NCBI GenBank assembly: GCA_026393335.1
Contig: JAPLAJ010000157.1
Coordinates: 1 to 13,349, forward strand
Direction of reading: 5' to 3'
DNA length: 13,349 bases
DNA from: Rhodoluna sp.
GTDB lineage: Bacteria > Actinomycetota > Actinomycetes > Actinomycetales > Microbacteriaceae
The notes below the pieces were generated by a model. It searched no databases and was not told the origin of the DNA. It saw only the letters and a list, made by a program, of their open reading frames with translations. Position numbers and translations under genes: made by a program. How positions within the stretch are numbered: position 1 is the first letter of the stretch; each line of letters starts with the position of its first letter. This document shows, one piece after another, positions 1-6,371 of this stretch.

Positions 1-729
1 AACAATCTCGAGGGCATAATCAAGTCTTGCGGTTGCATCTAGGAAGATGTGAACAATGCCATCACCGGTTTGAATAACAGGTACTTTAGATTCTTCAACA
101 ACGGTTTTGATTAGATTAGCTGACCCTCTAGGAATAAGAACATCAATCAAGCCAGTTGCCTTCATCATGGCTTCTGCACCATCTCGACCATATTCATCAA
201 CGCTGGCAATGGCATCAGCGTTGTGATGATTGCTGGTGAAAGCTTCTCTAAGAATTGAAACTAAAACCTTGTTAGTGTGCTGAGCCATAGAGCCACCACG
301 CAGAACTATTGCGTTACCAGTCTTGATAGCCATTCCAGCTATGTCGATAGTCACATTAGGTCTGGCTTCATAGATGGCACCAATAAGACCAAATGGCACT
401 CTAACCTCTTTGATGCTTAGGCCATTTGGTCGATGAATCTCTCTAACTAGCTCGCCGATAGGGTCATTGAGCAAAATCAATTCTGCAAGAGCTACCTTTA
501 GTGAATCAATGCGTTCAACACTTAGCGCTAGCCTGTCTTGAAGTGATTGCGATACACCAGAATCTTTAGCCAGCTTTAGATCTTGGTGATTAGCGACCAG
601 AATCTCTTCAGTTCTTGAAGTAAGAAGCACTGAAACAGACTTGAGGATTTCATTCTTCTGCTCAGTTGAAAGTAAACCTAAGGCACCCGATGCTGCCTTG
701 GCTTTCTTGATTAGATCTAGCGCGCTCAT
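1..729 (-). CDS. proA: Glutamate-5-semialdehyde dehydrogenase (gamma-glutamyl phosphate reductase), 3' end missing
   Basis: ProA reduces gamma-glutamyl phosphate with NADPH to glutamate-5-semialdehyde, the second step of proline synthesis in the cytoplasm. I translated the minus strand from the ATG at 729-727 and read 243 codons without a stop to the window edge, out of about 415 usual for the family. Diagnostic stretches are VPFGLIGAIYEARPNVT, the nucleotide-binding region NAIVLRGGS, DVLIPRGSANLI and VPVIQTGDGIVHIF. The catalytic cysteine of the family lies beyond the break, so activity cannot be judged. The Gly-Asn-Cys-His seen in E. coli at the last motif reads Gly-Ile-Val-His here, a variant I believe is common in Gram-positive ProA. 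The start overlaps the proB stop as ATGA, and AAAGGA about 6 nt upstream inside proB is a good ribosome binding site. ProA is presumably co-translated with ProB, its substrate supplier. Identity is secure. Confidence 0.97.
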   Translation of the reverse strand, partial: MSALDLIKKAKAASGALGLLSTEQKNEILKSVSVLLTSRTEEILVANHQDLKLAKDSGVSQSLQDRLALSVERIDSLKVALAELILLNDPIGELVREIHRPNGLSIKEVRVPFGLIGAIYEARPNVTIDIAGMAIKTGNAIVLRGGSMAQHTNKVLVSILREAFTSNHHNADAIASVDEYGRDGAEAMMKATGLIDVLIPRGSANLIKTVVEESKVPVIQTGDGIVHIFLDATARLDYALEIV

Positions 730-1511
730 TGCAAATCCTTTGCTTGGAACCAGGTGCCAACCCGACCACCAGAGAGTACCTCTGAAACGTTATCGATAGA
801 AGTTAGCAGAACAGTAATTCCATACTCTCTTGCATACTTAGCTGCTTCCAGCTTGGTCTCTGCTCCACCGGTACCAACACTTGATGCACTGCCACCGATC
901 TTGATGGTCGATAGATCATCTTCAGGTTCAACCCATTCGATCTTCTGCGAACCAGGCTCTGTTGGCGGTCTGTCGTATAGGGCATCAACATCGCTAAGCA
1001 GAATAAGTGCATCAGCCTTGACGAGAACTGCAACCAATGAAGCTAGTCGATCGTTATCACCAAAGGCAATTTCTTGGGTAGCAACAGTGTCATTCTCATT
1101 GACGATAGGAATCACTTTTAGCTCTAATAAGCGATCAATGGCTTTACTAGCATTTTCACTGGTTTCAGCTTGGTCAAAATCTCCAGCAGTTAGCAGCACT
1201 TGACCTGCGATGATGTTGAATCTTTCCAGGCTTGATTCATACCTGCCCATAAGTTTGCTTTGTCCAACCGAGGCAAGTGCCTGCTTAGTTGCTAGATCAG
1301 TTGGCTTCTCTGTGAGATTTAGTAAAGGCAAACCAGTTGCGATAGCACCGGATGTGACAAGAATGATTTCTTGGCCGTTTTTAGCTGAGTTAGCAATAGC
1401 TGCAACCAAAAGATCTAAGTTCTTTTCGTTGGCACCAGTTATCGAAGAGGAGCCAACTTTGACTACTACTCTTTTAGCCTTTGGGATGTCCCTGTGATCG
1501 GAGAGCTTCAT
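726..1511 (-). CDS. proB: Glutamate 5-kinase, short form without PUA domain
   Basis: ProB phosphorylates glutamate with ATP to gamma-glutamyl phosphate, the committed and usually proline-inhibited step of proline synthesis. At 261 aa it is only the amino acid kinase domain: VKVGSSSIT (residues 17-25, phosphate-binding), TSGAIATG (53-60), NENDTVA (138-144), FGDNDRLAS (150-158), SDVDALYD (173-180) and GTGGAETKL (213-221). The E. coli enzyme is 367 aa with a C-terminal PUA domain; here the ORF ends soon after the kinase fold and proA begins at once in another frame, so this looks like a natural short form and not a truncation. The ATG at 1511 overlaps the obgE stop by 4 nt (ATGA), and GAGGAT just upstream serves as ribosome binding site. 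It is co-transcribed with obgE and proA by all appearances. All the kinase motifs I expected are present. Confidence 0.97.
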   Translation of the reverse strand: MKLSDHRDIPKAKRVVVKVGSSSITGANEKNLDLLVAAIANSAKNGQEIILVTSGAIATGLPLLNLTEKPTDLATKQALASVGQSKLMGRYESSLERFNIIAGQVLLTAGDFDQAETSENASKAIDRLLELKVIPIVNENDTVATQEIAFGDNDRLASLVAVLVKADALILLSDVDALYDRPPTEPGSQKIEWVEPEDDLSTIKIGGSASSVGTGGAETKLEAAKYAREYGITVLLTSIDNVSEVLSGGRVGTWFQAKDLQ

Positions 1512-3073
1512 TTCTGATCCTCTTCACCTGCTTGTTCGTCACCACTTGTGGCATCTGGGTCTTCAACAGAACCAATCTCATAAGAGATTATCGGATTTCC
1601 TTCTTTAGCCATCTCAATACGCATGGCTGCTCTGGCATCCATCATCTCTTGGTATTCACGACGTCTATCGATGTTAGTTCTGCGCTCACGAAGATCAAGT
1701 CTTGGGTCTGTTCCACGAGGAGCAGCAATAAGTTCACCGGCAGATGCGATAGTTGGCTCCCAATCGAAGATAACTCCATCTTTACCGGCACCAATAACTA
1801 CCGTTGAGCCAGCAACTGCACCAGCTTTGAGTAGTTCATCTTCAAGACCGAGCTTTGCTAAGCGGTCCCCTAGATAACCAACTGCTTCTTCATTACCAAA
1901 CATTGTTTGAGCAACCCAACGCTCAGGCTTAGGACCTATTACTCTAAAGATTTCACCATCGCCGTAAGATTCCTTTTTGACAGTGAACTTGTTCTCTTCG
2001 CGCTTAGTGTTCATAAGGTGAATACGAGGTCGAGCAGGAATAGCAGCCTTGGCCTCACGGTGAGCCTTGACTAGCTCTGCTATTGCAAAGTTCAAATCTC
2101 TAAGTCCTTCACGTGCAACAGCTGAGATAAGGAATACCTTGTAGCCACGAGCTTCAAGCTCTGGCTTTACAAACTCAGCTAGCTCTCGTCCATCAGGAAC
2201 ATCTATCTTGTTCAGTGCAATTAGTTGAGGTCTCTCATTTAGAGGTAGTTCACCCTCTGGCACTTCATAGAGAGCAAGTTCATTCAAGATCAGATCCAAG
2301 TCACTGATTGGATCTCTGTTTGGTTCTAGAGTTGCACAGTCCAATACGTGCAAAAGCGCAGCACATCTTTCAACATGTCTTAGGAACTTGAGGCCTAAAC
2401 CTTTACCTTCGCTAGCACCTTCAATAAGTCCTGGCACATCAGCAACGGTGAATCTGGTATCTCCTGCTTGAACCACACCTAGGTTTGGGTGCAGGGTTGT
2501 GAAAGGGTAATCAGCAATCTTTGGTTTAGCAGAAGAAATTGCAGCAATCAAAGATGATTTACCTGCTGAAGGATATCCAACCAGAGCAACATCGGCTACC
2601 GACTTTAGTTCAAGGATTATATCCCCACGCCAACCAGGAACTCCAAGCAGAGCAAAACCTGGAGCTTTACGCTTTGAAGATGCAAGAGCAGCGTTTCCCA
2701 AACCACCATTACCTCCTTCGGCAACAACTAGTTCCATACCTGCTTCATCAAGATCTGTAATTAGAGTGCCATCGGCTGATCTAACCACTGTTCCAATTGG
2801 TACTTTTAGAACAACATCTTTACCGGTTGCACCGTTACGGAAATCTCCAGCACCATCGCCACCATCGCCACCGGCACGGTGCGGACTGAAGTGATACTCC
2901 AAAAGTGTTGTGGTATTGGCATCAGCGATAAGTGAAATAGTTCCACCGTTACCGCCATCAGCTCCATCAGGACCTGCTAGTGGCTTGAACTTTTCACGCT
3001 TGACGGAGATACAGCCATCGCCACCATCACCGGCACGAAGGTGCAGAGTAACTTGATCTACGAATGTCACCAT
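1508..3073 (-). CDS. obgE: Obg-family ribosome-associated GTPase with C-terminal OCT domain
   Basis: Obg/CgtA is an essential GTPase that binds the 50S subunit and acts in late ribosome assembly and stress control. The 521-aa product has the three-part Gram-positive layout. The glycine-rich Obg fold covers about residues 1-157, with repeated GGDGGDG-type turns. The G domain has G1 GYPSAGKSS (166-174), G2 around FTTL (191-194), G3 DVPGL (212-216), G4 NKID (288-291) and G5 SA (317-318). An OCT domain follows at roughly 350-440. The last 80 residues are charged (arginine-rich, then an acidic tail ending in EEDQK), making it longer than the roughly 430-aa Bacillus form, as is usual in Actinobacteria. 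The ATG at 3073 is preceded by AAAGGAG about 7 nt upstream, a strong site. It follows rpmA across an 89-nt gap with a hairpin, the common rplU-rpmA-obg order, and its stop overlaps proB. Confidence 0.97.
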   Translation of the reverse strand: MVTFVDQVTLHLRAGDGGDGCISVKREKFKPLAGPDGADGGNGGTISLIADANTTTLLEYHFSPHRAGGDGGDGAGDFRNGATGKDVVLKVPIGTVVRSADGTLITDLDEAGMELVVAEGGNGGLGNAALASSKRKAPGFALLGVPGWRGDIILELKSVADVALVGYPSAGKSSLIAAISSAKPKIADYPFTTLHPNLGVVQAGDTRFTVADVPGLIEGASEGKGLGLKFLRHVERCAALLHVLDCATLEPNRDPISDLDLILNELALYEVPEGELPLNERPQLIALNKIDVPDGRELAEFVKPELEARGYKVFLISAVAREGLRDLNFAIAELVKAHREAKAAIPARPRIHLMNTKREENKFTVKKESYGDGEIFRVIGPKPERWVAQTMFGNEEAVGYLGDRLAKLGLEDELLKAGAVAGSTVVIGAGKDGVIFDWEPTIASAGELIAAPRGTDPRLDLRERRTNIDRRREYQEMMDARAAMRIEMAKEGNPIISYEIGSVEDPDATSGDEQAGEEDQK

Positions 3074-3096
3074 GAGTTACTCCTTTCAGTACCCTC

Positions 3097-3129
3097 AAAA
3101 ACACAGAAGGCGAGCACAAAGGCTCGCCT
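3097..3129 (-). terminator. Intrinsic terminator or attenuator between rpmA and obgE
   Basis: A perfect 8-bp inverted repeat, AGGCGAGC at 3108-3115 and GCTCGCCT at 3122-3129, encloses a 6-nt loop. In minus-strand RNA, downstream of rpmA, the stem is followed by a U-rich stretch ending in five U at 3101-3097. The U run starts about 6 nt after the stem, so it is not a textbook terminator. The position, after the ribosomal genes and before the obgE ribosome binding site, fits partial termination that makes obgE-proB-proA less abundant than rplU-rpmA. No opposite-strand U run exists, so it acts on the minus strand if at all. Confidence 0.6.
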
Positions 3130-3135
3130 GCTGAT

Positions 3136-3163
3136 AAAAAATAGTTAGTTCTAAAAAAGAACC
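3136..3163 (-). other. Small A/U-rich hairpin at the rpmA stop codon
   Basis: GGTTCT (3163-3158 on the minus strand) can pair with AGAACT (3152-3147) across a five-U loop, giving 6 bp with one G-U pair. Six T follow at 3141-3136. The stem is weak and begins at the last base of the rpmA stop codon. It may be the 3' processing or first termination signal of the rplU-rpmA message, ahead of the stronger hairpin at 3108-3129. Confidence 0.3.
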
Positions 3164-3417
3164 TAAGCCGCAACAACGATGTTGACTACGCGACGTCCGC
3201 CCTTTTGACCGAACTGAACTGCACCTGCAGATAGAGCAAACAGGGTGTCGTCTTTACCGCGGCCTACATTACGACCTGGGTGGAAGTGAGTTCCACGCTG
3301 ACGAACAATGATTTCTCCTGCGTTAACTTCTTGACCTGAGTAGCGCTTGACCCCTAGACGCTGAGCGTTTGAGTCGCGGCCGTTACGGGTTGAGGAAACA
3401 CCTTTTTTGGATGCCAT
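3163..3417 (-). CDS. rpmA: 50S ribosomal protein bL27
   Basis: bL27 is a small basic protein of the large ribosomal subunit whose N-terminal tail reaches the peptidyl transferase centre. The 84-aa product matches the family along its length: MASKKGVSSTRNGRDSNAQR at the N terminus, then the signature GxIIVRQRGTHFHPG at about 34-48 and GRGKDDTLFALSAG. The N terminus begins directly with the mature basic tail; the cleavable extension found in Firmicutes is absent, as expected for Actinobacteria. The ATG at 3417 is preceded by AAAGGAT about 6-7 nt upstream. The gene lies 16 nt after rplU, and the pair is almost certainly one transcript. Confidence 0.98.
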   Translation of the reverse strand: MASKKGVSSTRNGRDSNAQRLGVKRYSGQEVNAGEIIVRQRGTHFHPGRNVGRGKDDTLFALSAGAVQFGQKGGRRVVNIVVAA

Positions 3418-3433
3418 TTTTTAGATCCTTTAC

Positions 3434-3742
3434 TTACTTGATCTCAGTAACCTGAACGCGAGTCAGGTCGGCACGGAAACCCATGCGCTTTTTGTAACCG
3501 GTCTTGTTCTTGTACTTCTGGATAACAATCTTTGGACCACGTAGGTCACCCAAAACAGTTGCAGTTACCTTCACCTTGGCTAGAGCCTCAGCTTCGTGAG
3601 TAACCTTGTCGCCATCAACTAGCAACAGAGCGTGCATCTGGATAGTGCCACCAGCTTGCGCCTTTAGACGATCTAGCGTGACGATAGTGCCTACTGACAC
3701 CTTTTCTTGGCGGCCACCCGCGCGGACTACTGCGTAAACCAC
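3434..3742 (-). CDS. rplU: 50S ribosomal protein bL21
   Basis: bL21 binds 23S rRNA in the large subunit. I place the start at GTG (3742-3740), giving 102 aa, the usual family length, with N terminus (V)VYAVVRAGGRQEKVSVG. The GTG has a good ribosome binding site, AAAGGG, about 7 nt upstream. The reading frame stays open upstream to an ATG at 3811, but the extra 23 residues (starting MNLVAGI) match nothing in bL21 and would run through the leader hairpin and the promoter -10, so that longer form is rejected. C-terminal landmarks are LGDLRGPKIVIQKYKNKTGYKKRMG, with the typical lysine-rich GYKKRxGHR-like loop (here GYKKRMGFR) and the ending VTEIK. It heads the rplU-rpmA unit, with its own likely promoter behind rne. 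Confidence 0.97.
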   Translation of the reverse strand: MVYAVVRAGGRQEKVSVGTIVTLDRLKAQAGGTIQMHALLLVDGDKVTHEAEALAKVKVTATVLGDLRGPKIVIQKYKNKTGYKKRMGFRADLTRVQVTEIK

Positions 3743-3781
3743 AGATATACCCTTTGTTCGAAAAATCTTGAATTTGGAAGT

Positions 3782-3802
3782 GTTGCTGGTTATTCCGGCA
3801 AC
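3782..3802 (-). promoter_or_regulatory. Hairpin at the predicted 5' end of the rplU-rpmA mRNA
   Basis: The minus strand reads GTTGCCGG, loop AATAA, CCAGCAAC: seven pairs plus one A-C mismatch around a 5-nt loop. If transcription starts about 6-7 nt after the candidate -10 at 3816-3811, this stem-loop sits within a few bases of the 5' end of a roughly 60-nt leader. It could protect the message or be a bL21 feedback site. No U run follows it, so it is not an rne terminator. Confidence 0.4.
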
Positions 3803-3810
3803 AAGGTTCA

Positions 3811-3839
3811 ATCTTAGCGGGCTGTACCCGGCATAGCAA
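3811..3839 (-). promoter_or_regulatory. Candidate promoter for rplU-rpmA
   Basis: On the minus strand, TTGCTA (3839-3834) and TAAGAT (3816-3811) are spaced by exactly 17 bp, a good match to housekeeping sigma sites (TTGnnn / TAnnnT). It lies in the 120-bp gap between the rne stop and the rplU start, where a separate promoter for the ribosomal genes is expected. Confidence 0.5.
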
Positions 3840-3862
3840 ACCTCAATGCCTGATTTTTGCCC

Positions 3863-6010
3863 TTATTTATCCTCGCCAGGGGTTATTTCTCCCCCGCTTG
3901 AGACTCTTCTGGACTTGCGTTTGGCTGGAGCGCTACCAGTGGCTTCAGGCAGTGCTTCAAGAACAGTTTCTAGGGTTTTAGGTGCTGGCTCGCCAGATCC
4001 CATCGTAGAAGCTGCAATCTTAGACATCAGGTTTTTAGCCTCTTCAGCTTTTTCAGGGGTAACTACCTTGGCAGGCTCAATTCTTGGCTTATTTGGCTCA
4101 GCTTCACCCTTTGAGGAGTTGTTCTGCTTGTTCTTACCCTTGTTTTTGCCCTTATTGCCTTCGCGGTTGTTTTCCCTGTTGTTCTGGCGTTGTGGTCTAT
4201 CGTCATCTTCGATGTGCTTGTTCTTTAGAACTGGCTCATGGTGAACAATTAGTCCTCTACCAGCACAGGTCTCACAAGGCTCGGTGAAAGCTTCTAGTAG
4301 TCCAATACCGATCTTCTTACGAGTCATCTGAACTAGACCTAGAGAGGTAACTTCAGCAACCTGGTGCTTAGTTCTATCTCTAGACAGGCACTCCATGACT
4401 CTTCTTAGAACTAGATCACGGTTAGATTCAAGAACCATGTCGATAAAGTCCACAACGATGATTCCACCGATATCACGAAGACGTAGCTGACGAACAATTT
4501 CTTCAGCTGCTTCTAGGTTGTTCTTGGTAACAGTCTCTTCAAGGTTTCCACCAGATCCGATGAACTTACCGGTGTTCACATCCACCACTGTCATAGCTTC
4601 AGTTCTATCGATAACCAATGAACCACCAGAAGGTAGATAGACCTTACGGTCAAGAGCCTTAATGATCTGCTCATTGATTCTGAAGTGATCGAAAGCATCG
4701 CCAGTTCCTGAGAAACGTTCAACACGCTCTAATAGGTCAGGTGCAACATCCTTGAGATACCCTTCGATGGTTGCAAAAGGAGCATCGCCATCAATAATCA
4801 TCTTCTGGAAATCTTCATTGAAGACATCTCGAACAATCTTGATTAGAAGATCTGGCTCAGAAGAAAGCAGCGATGGTGGAGTTGAGATCTCTGCGTTACG
4901 GCTAATCTCTTCCCACTGAATCTGAAGTCTTTGCACATCTTCGGTTAGCTGCTCTTCGGTAGCACCTTCAGCAGCAGTTCTAATGATTACTCCAGCATCT
5001 GGTGGCAAAATCTCTTTCAAGATCTTCTTTAGCCTTACTCGTTCGCTGTCTGGAAGCTTTCGGCTAATACCATTCATGTTTCCATTAGGAACATAAACAA
5101 GGTAACGACCAGGTAAGGAAACCTGTGAGGTTAGACGAGCACCCTTTTGACCAACAGGATCTTTGGTTACTTGAACCAAAACCTTATCGCCTGACTTGAG
5201 AGCCAGTTCAATCTTTCGAGGTTGGTTACCAACCTCTGCCATTTCCCAGTCAACTTCACCTGAGTAAAGAACTGCGTTACGACCACGACCAATGTCAACG
5301 AATGCTGCTTCCATTGATGGCAGAACGTTCTGAACTTTACCCAAGTAAACATTTCCAATTAGAGAAGTGTCTTGAGCTTTAGCGACATAGTGCTCAACCA
5401 AGATCTTGTCTTCTAGAACACCAATCTGAATCTTGTCGTCTTTGCTTCTAACCACCATTACGCGGTCAACCGCTTCACGACGAGCTAAGAACTCTGATTC
5501 GGTTATTCGGTTTGATCTTCTACCTGAATCTCTACCATCGCGTCTTCTCTGCTTCTTAGCTTCTAGACGAGTTGAACCCTTAACTCTGGTTGGTTCATTG
5601 CTTGGAGCTTTAGGCTCGCGAGGTGTCCTAACCTTCACAACAACGTTAGGAGCAATCTCACCCTCAACTGCTTCGCCAGATCTTCTTCTCGATCTAACTC
5701 TGCGATGTGAATCATCTGTAGGAGCATCATCAATAATTGAAGGCTTACCTTTTCGGGTACTTACCTTTGGAGTCGGCAAATCAGGAGCTTGGAAGATTAG
5801 AGAGAAACCAGCTGCAGCCGGAGCTGCTTTAGGCTCATCAGCCTTAGCTTCTTCCTTAGGCTCTGCGTCCTTCTTTTTGGATTTCTTCGCCGGAGCAATT
5901 ACCTCGGCAACAACCTCAGCAACTACCTCTTTAGCCCCACGCTTACGTGCTGGCTTCTTAGATTCAACAACTTCTTCAACTGGTAAATCGTTATTCTTTT
6001 TCTTCACCAT
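3863..6010 (-). CDS. rne: Ribonuclease E/G family endoribonuclease (actinobacterial RNase E)
   Basis: RNase E makes the main single-strand cuts in mRNA turnover and rRNA/tRNA maturation, and scaffolds degradosome partners. The 715-aa product has a catalytic core in the middle. The S1-type RNA-binding region is around 215-300 (GNVYLGKVQNVLPSMEAAFV). The DNase I-like segment carries the metal-binding aspartates D477 (VVDVNTG) and D521 (VVDFIDM), by alignment to E. coli D303 and D346. The zinc-link cysteines are C579 and C582 (PCETC). About 170 residues precede the core (lysine/glutamate/alanine-rich, then arginine-rich) and about 130 follow it, including an Asn/Lys-rich tract near 609-634. Extensions at both ends are the actinobacterial design and likely hold RNA or protein partners. 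The ATG at 6010 has GGAG about 8 nt upstream. It stands alone behind a 361-bp upstream region, which may allow leader-based self-regulation as known for E. coli rne. Confidence 0.96.
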   Translation of the reverse strand: MVKKKNNDLPVEEVVESKKPARKRGAKEVVAEVVAEVIAPAKKSKKKDAEPKEEAKADEPKAAPAAAGFSLIFQAPDLPTPKVSTRKGKPSIIDDAPTDDSHRRVRSRRRSGEAVEGEIAPNVVVKVRTPREPKAPSNEPTRVKGSTRLEAKKQRRRDGRDSGRRSNRITESEFLARREAVDRVMVVRSKDDKIQIGVLEDKILVEHYVAKAQDTSLIGNVYLGKVQNVLPSMEAAFVDIGRGRNAVLYSGEVDWEMAEVGNQPRKIELALKSGDKVLVQVTKDPVGQKGARLTSQVSLPGRYLVYVPNGNMNGISRKLPDSERVRLKKILKEILPPDAGVIIRTAAEGATEEQLTEDVQRLQIQWEEISRNAEISTPPSLLSSEPDLLIKIVRDVFNEDFQKMIIDGDAPFATIEGYLKDVAPDLLERVERFSGTGDAFDHFRINEQIIKALDRKVYLPSGGSLVIDRTEAMTVVDVNTGKFIGSGGNLEETVTKNNLEAAEEIVRQLRLRDIGGIIVVDFIDMVLESNRDLVLRRVMECLSRDRTKHQVAEVTSLGLVQMTRKKIGIGLLEAFTEPCETCAGRGLIVHHEPVLKNKHIEDDDRPQRQNNRENNREGNKGKNKGKNKQNNSSKGEAEPNKPRIEPAKVVTPEKAEEAKNLMSKIAASTMGSGEPAPKTLETVLEALPEATGSAPAKRKSRRVSSGGEITPGEDK

Positions 6011-6077
6011 TTAAGGTGCTCCATACCCGGTAAATCCCCTAGGCCACACTCACTAGGTTTTTCACCTAAAAACTCTT

Positions 6078-6099
6078 GTTATTCACGGTTGTGAACAAC
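6078..6099. repeat. Imperfect palindrome upstream of rne resembling two opposed DnaA boxes
   Basis: Half-sites GTTATTCAC (6078-6086) and GTGAACAAC (6091-6099) are inverted and separated by 4 bp, matching at 8 of 9 positions. Read as DnaA boxes (known consensus TTRTNCACA), TTATTCACG at 6079-6087 on the plus strand matches 8 of 9, and TTGTTCACA on the minus strand (6098-6090) matches 9 of 9. It could equally be a repressor operator or a hairpin in the rne leader. Confidence 0.5.
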
Positions 6100-6108
6100 T
6101 AAATCTAA

Positions 6109-6136
6109 ATAATGCAAGGAACTTTTCTTTTCCCAA
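6109..6136 (-). promoter_or_regulatory. Candidate proximal promoter for rne
   Basis: TTGGGA (6136-6131) and CATTAT (6114-6109) on the minus strand are 16 bp apart. The match to the -10 consensus is only fair. It would give a leader of just under 100 nt containing the palindrome at 6078-6099. Confidence 0.25.
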
Positions 6137-6233
6137 GATCACTTAGGCTGCCCGATGGGTCTTACGTGTAAGCGTCTAAAAAGTACCTGCGAAACCTTTG
6201 TTTATCTCTGTGTGGACGAGACCAACTACCCCA

Positions 6234-6261
6234 AGTATCGCACGAAAGGAGCCAATTGCAA
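6234..6261 (-). promoter_or_regulatory. Candidate distal promoter for rne
   Basis: TTGCAA (6261-6256) and GATACT (6239-6234) on the minus strand are separated by 16 bp; GATACT is a common actinobacterial -10 form. A start here would give an rne leader of roughly 215-220 nt, long enough to fold and to carry RNase E self-regulation. Confidence 0.35.
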
Positions 6262-6359
6262 GGGATTGAGTGTCAAACCTGAGAGTTTGCCTGCCTAAGA
6301 ATGGCCTATTTGCTCTGATTTCAAGCCAAATCTCTTAGATTGAGCTAAGTAAGCCGTGG

Positions 6360-6371
6360 CATACTTGCTAT
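6360..6371 (+). promoter_or_regulatory. Candidate -10 for leaderless transcription of the VKOR gene
   Basis: CATACT (6360-6365) ends 6 nt before the ATG at 6372, the spacing expected when transcription starts at the A of the start codon. No Shine-Dalgarno-like sequence lies before this ATG. The -35 region is poor (TTAGAT at 6335-6340, 19 bp away). Leaderless mRNAs are common in Actinobacteria. Confidence 0.35.

Larger units (their letters stand above)
6011..6371. other. Non-coding region between divergent rne and VKOR genes
   Basis: I see no credible gene here. It holds candidate promoters for rne (minus) and the VKOR gene (plus), an imperfect 22-bp palindrome at 6078-6099, and small inverted repeats: TAGGT/ACCTA at 6054-6068, CCCAAG/CTTAGG at 6132-6147, CTTAC/GTAAG at 6161-6172 and CAAAC/GTTTG at 6274-6289. 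No tRNA, known riboswitch or terminator was recognised. Most of its length would be the 5' leader of rne if the distal promoter is used. Confidence 0.7.

Noticed and set aside
754..1203. 149-aa open frame on the plus strand opposite proB
   Set aside because: Serine-rich shadow of a well-supported gene; nothing recognisable in it.
3743..3811. N-terminal extension of bL21 starting at an ATG at 3811
   Set aside because: The 23 extra residues do not resemble bL21 and overlap the candidate -10 and leader hairpin; GTG at 3742 has a good ribosome binding site and gives the family length.
3846..4244. 132-aa hydrophobic-looking open frame on the plus strand at the rne 3' end
   Set aside because: Leu/Phe/Ser repeats arise from reading the Lys/Glu/Asn-rich rne tail in reverse; not a credible membrane protein.
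5433..6014. 193-aa open frame on the plus strand opposite the rne N-terminal part
   Set aside because: Ser/Leu/Thr-rich translation typical of an antisense shadow over a Lys/Glu/Ala-rich gene; no family motif and no ribosome binding site of note.
6274..6289. CAAAC/GTTTG inverted repeat in the rne-VKOR gap
   Set aside because: Five pairs only; expected by chance in a 361-bp region. The nearby TTGACA (minus strand, 6276-6271) has no -10 at the right distance.
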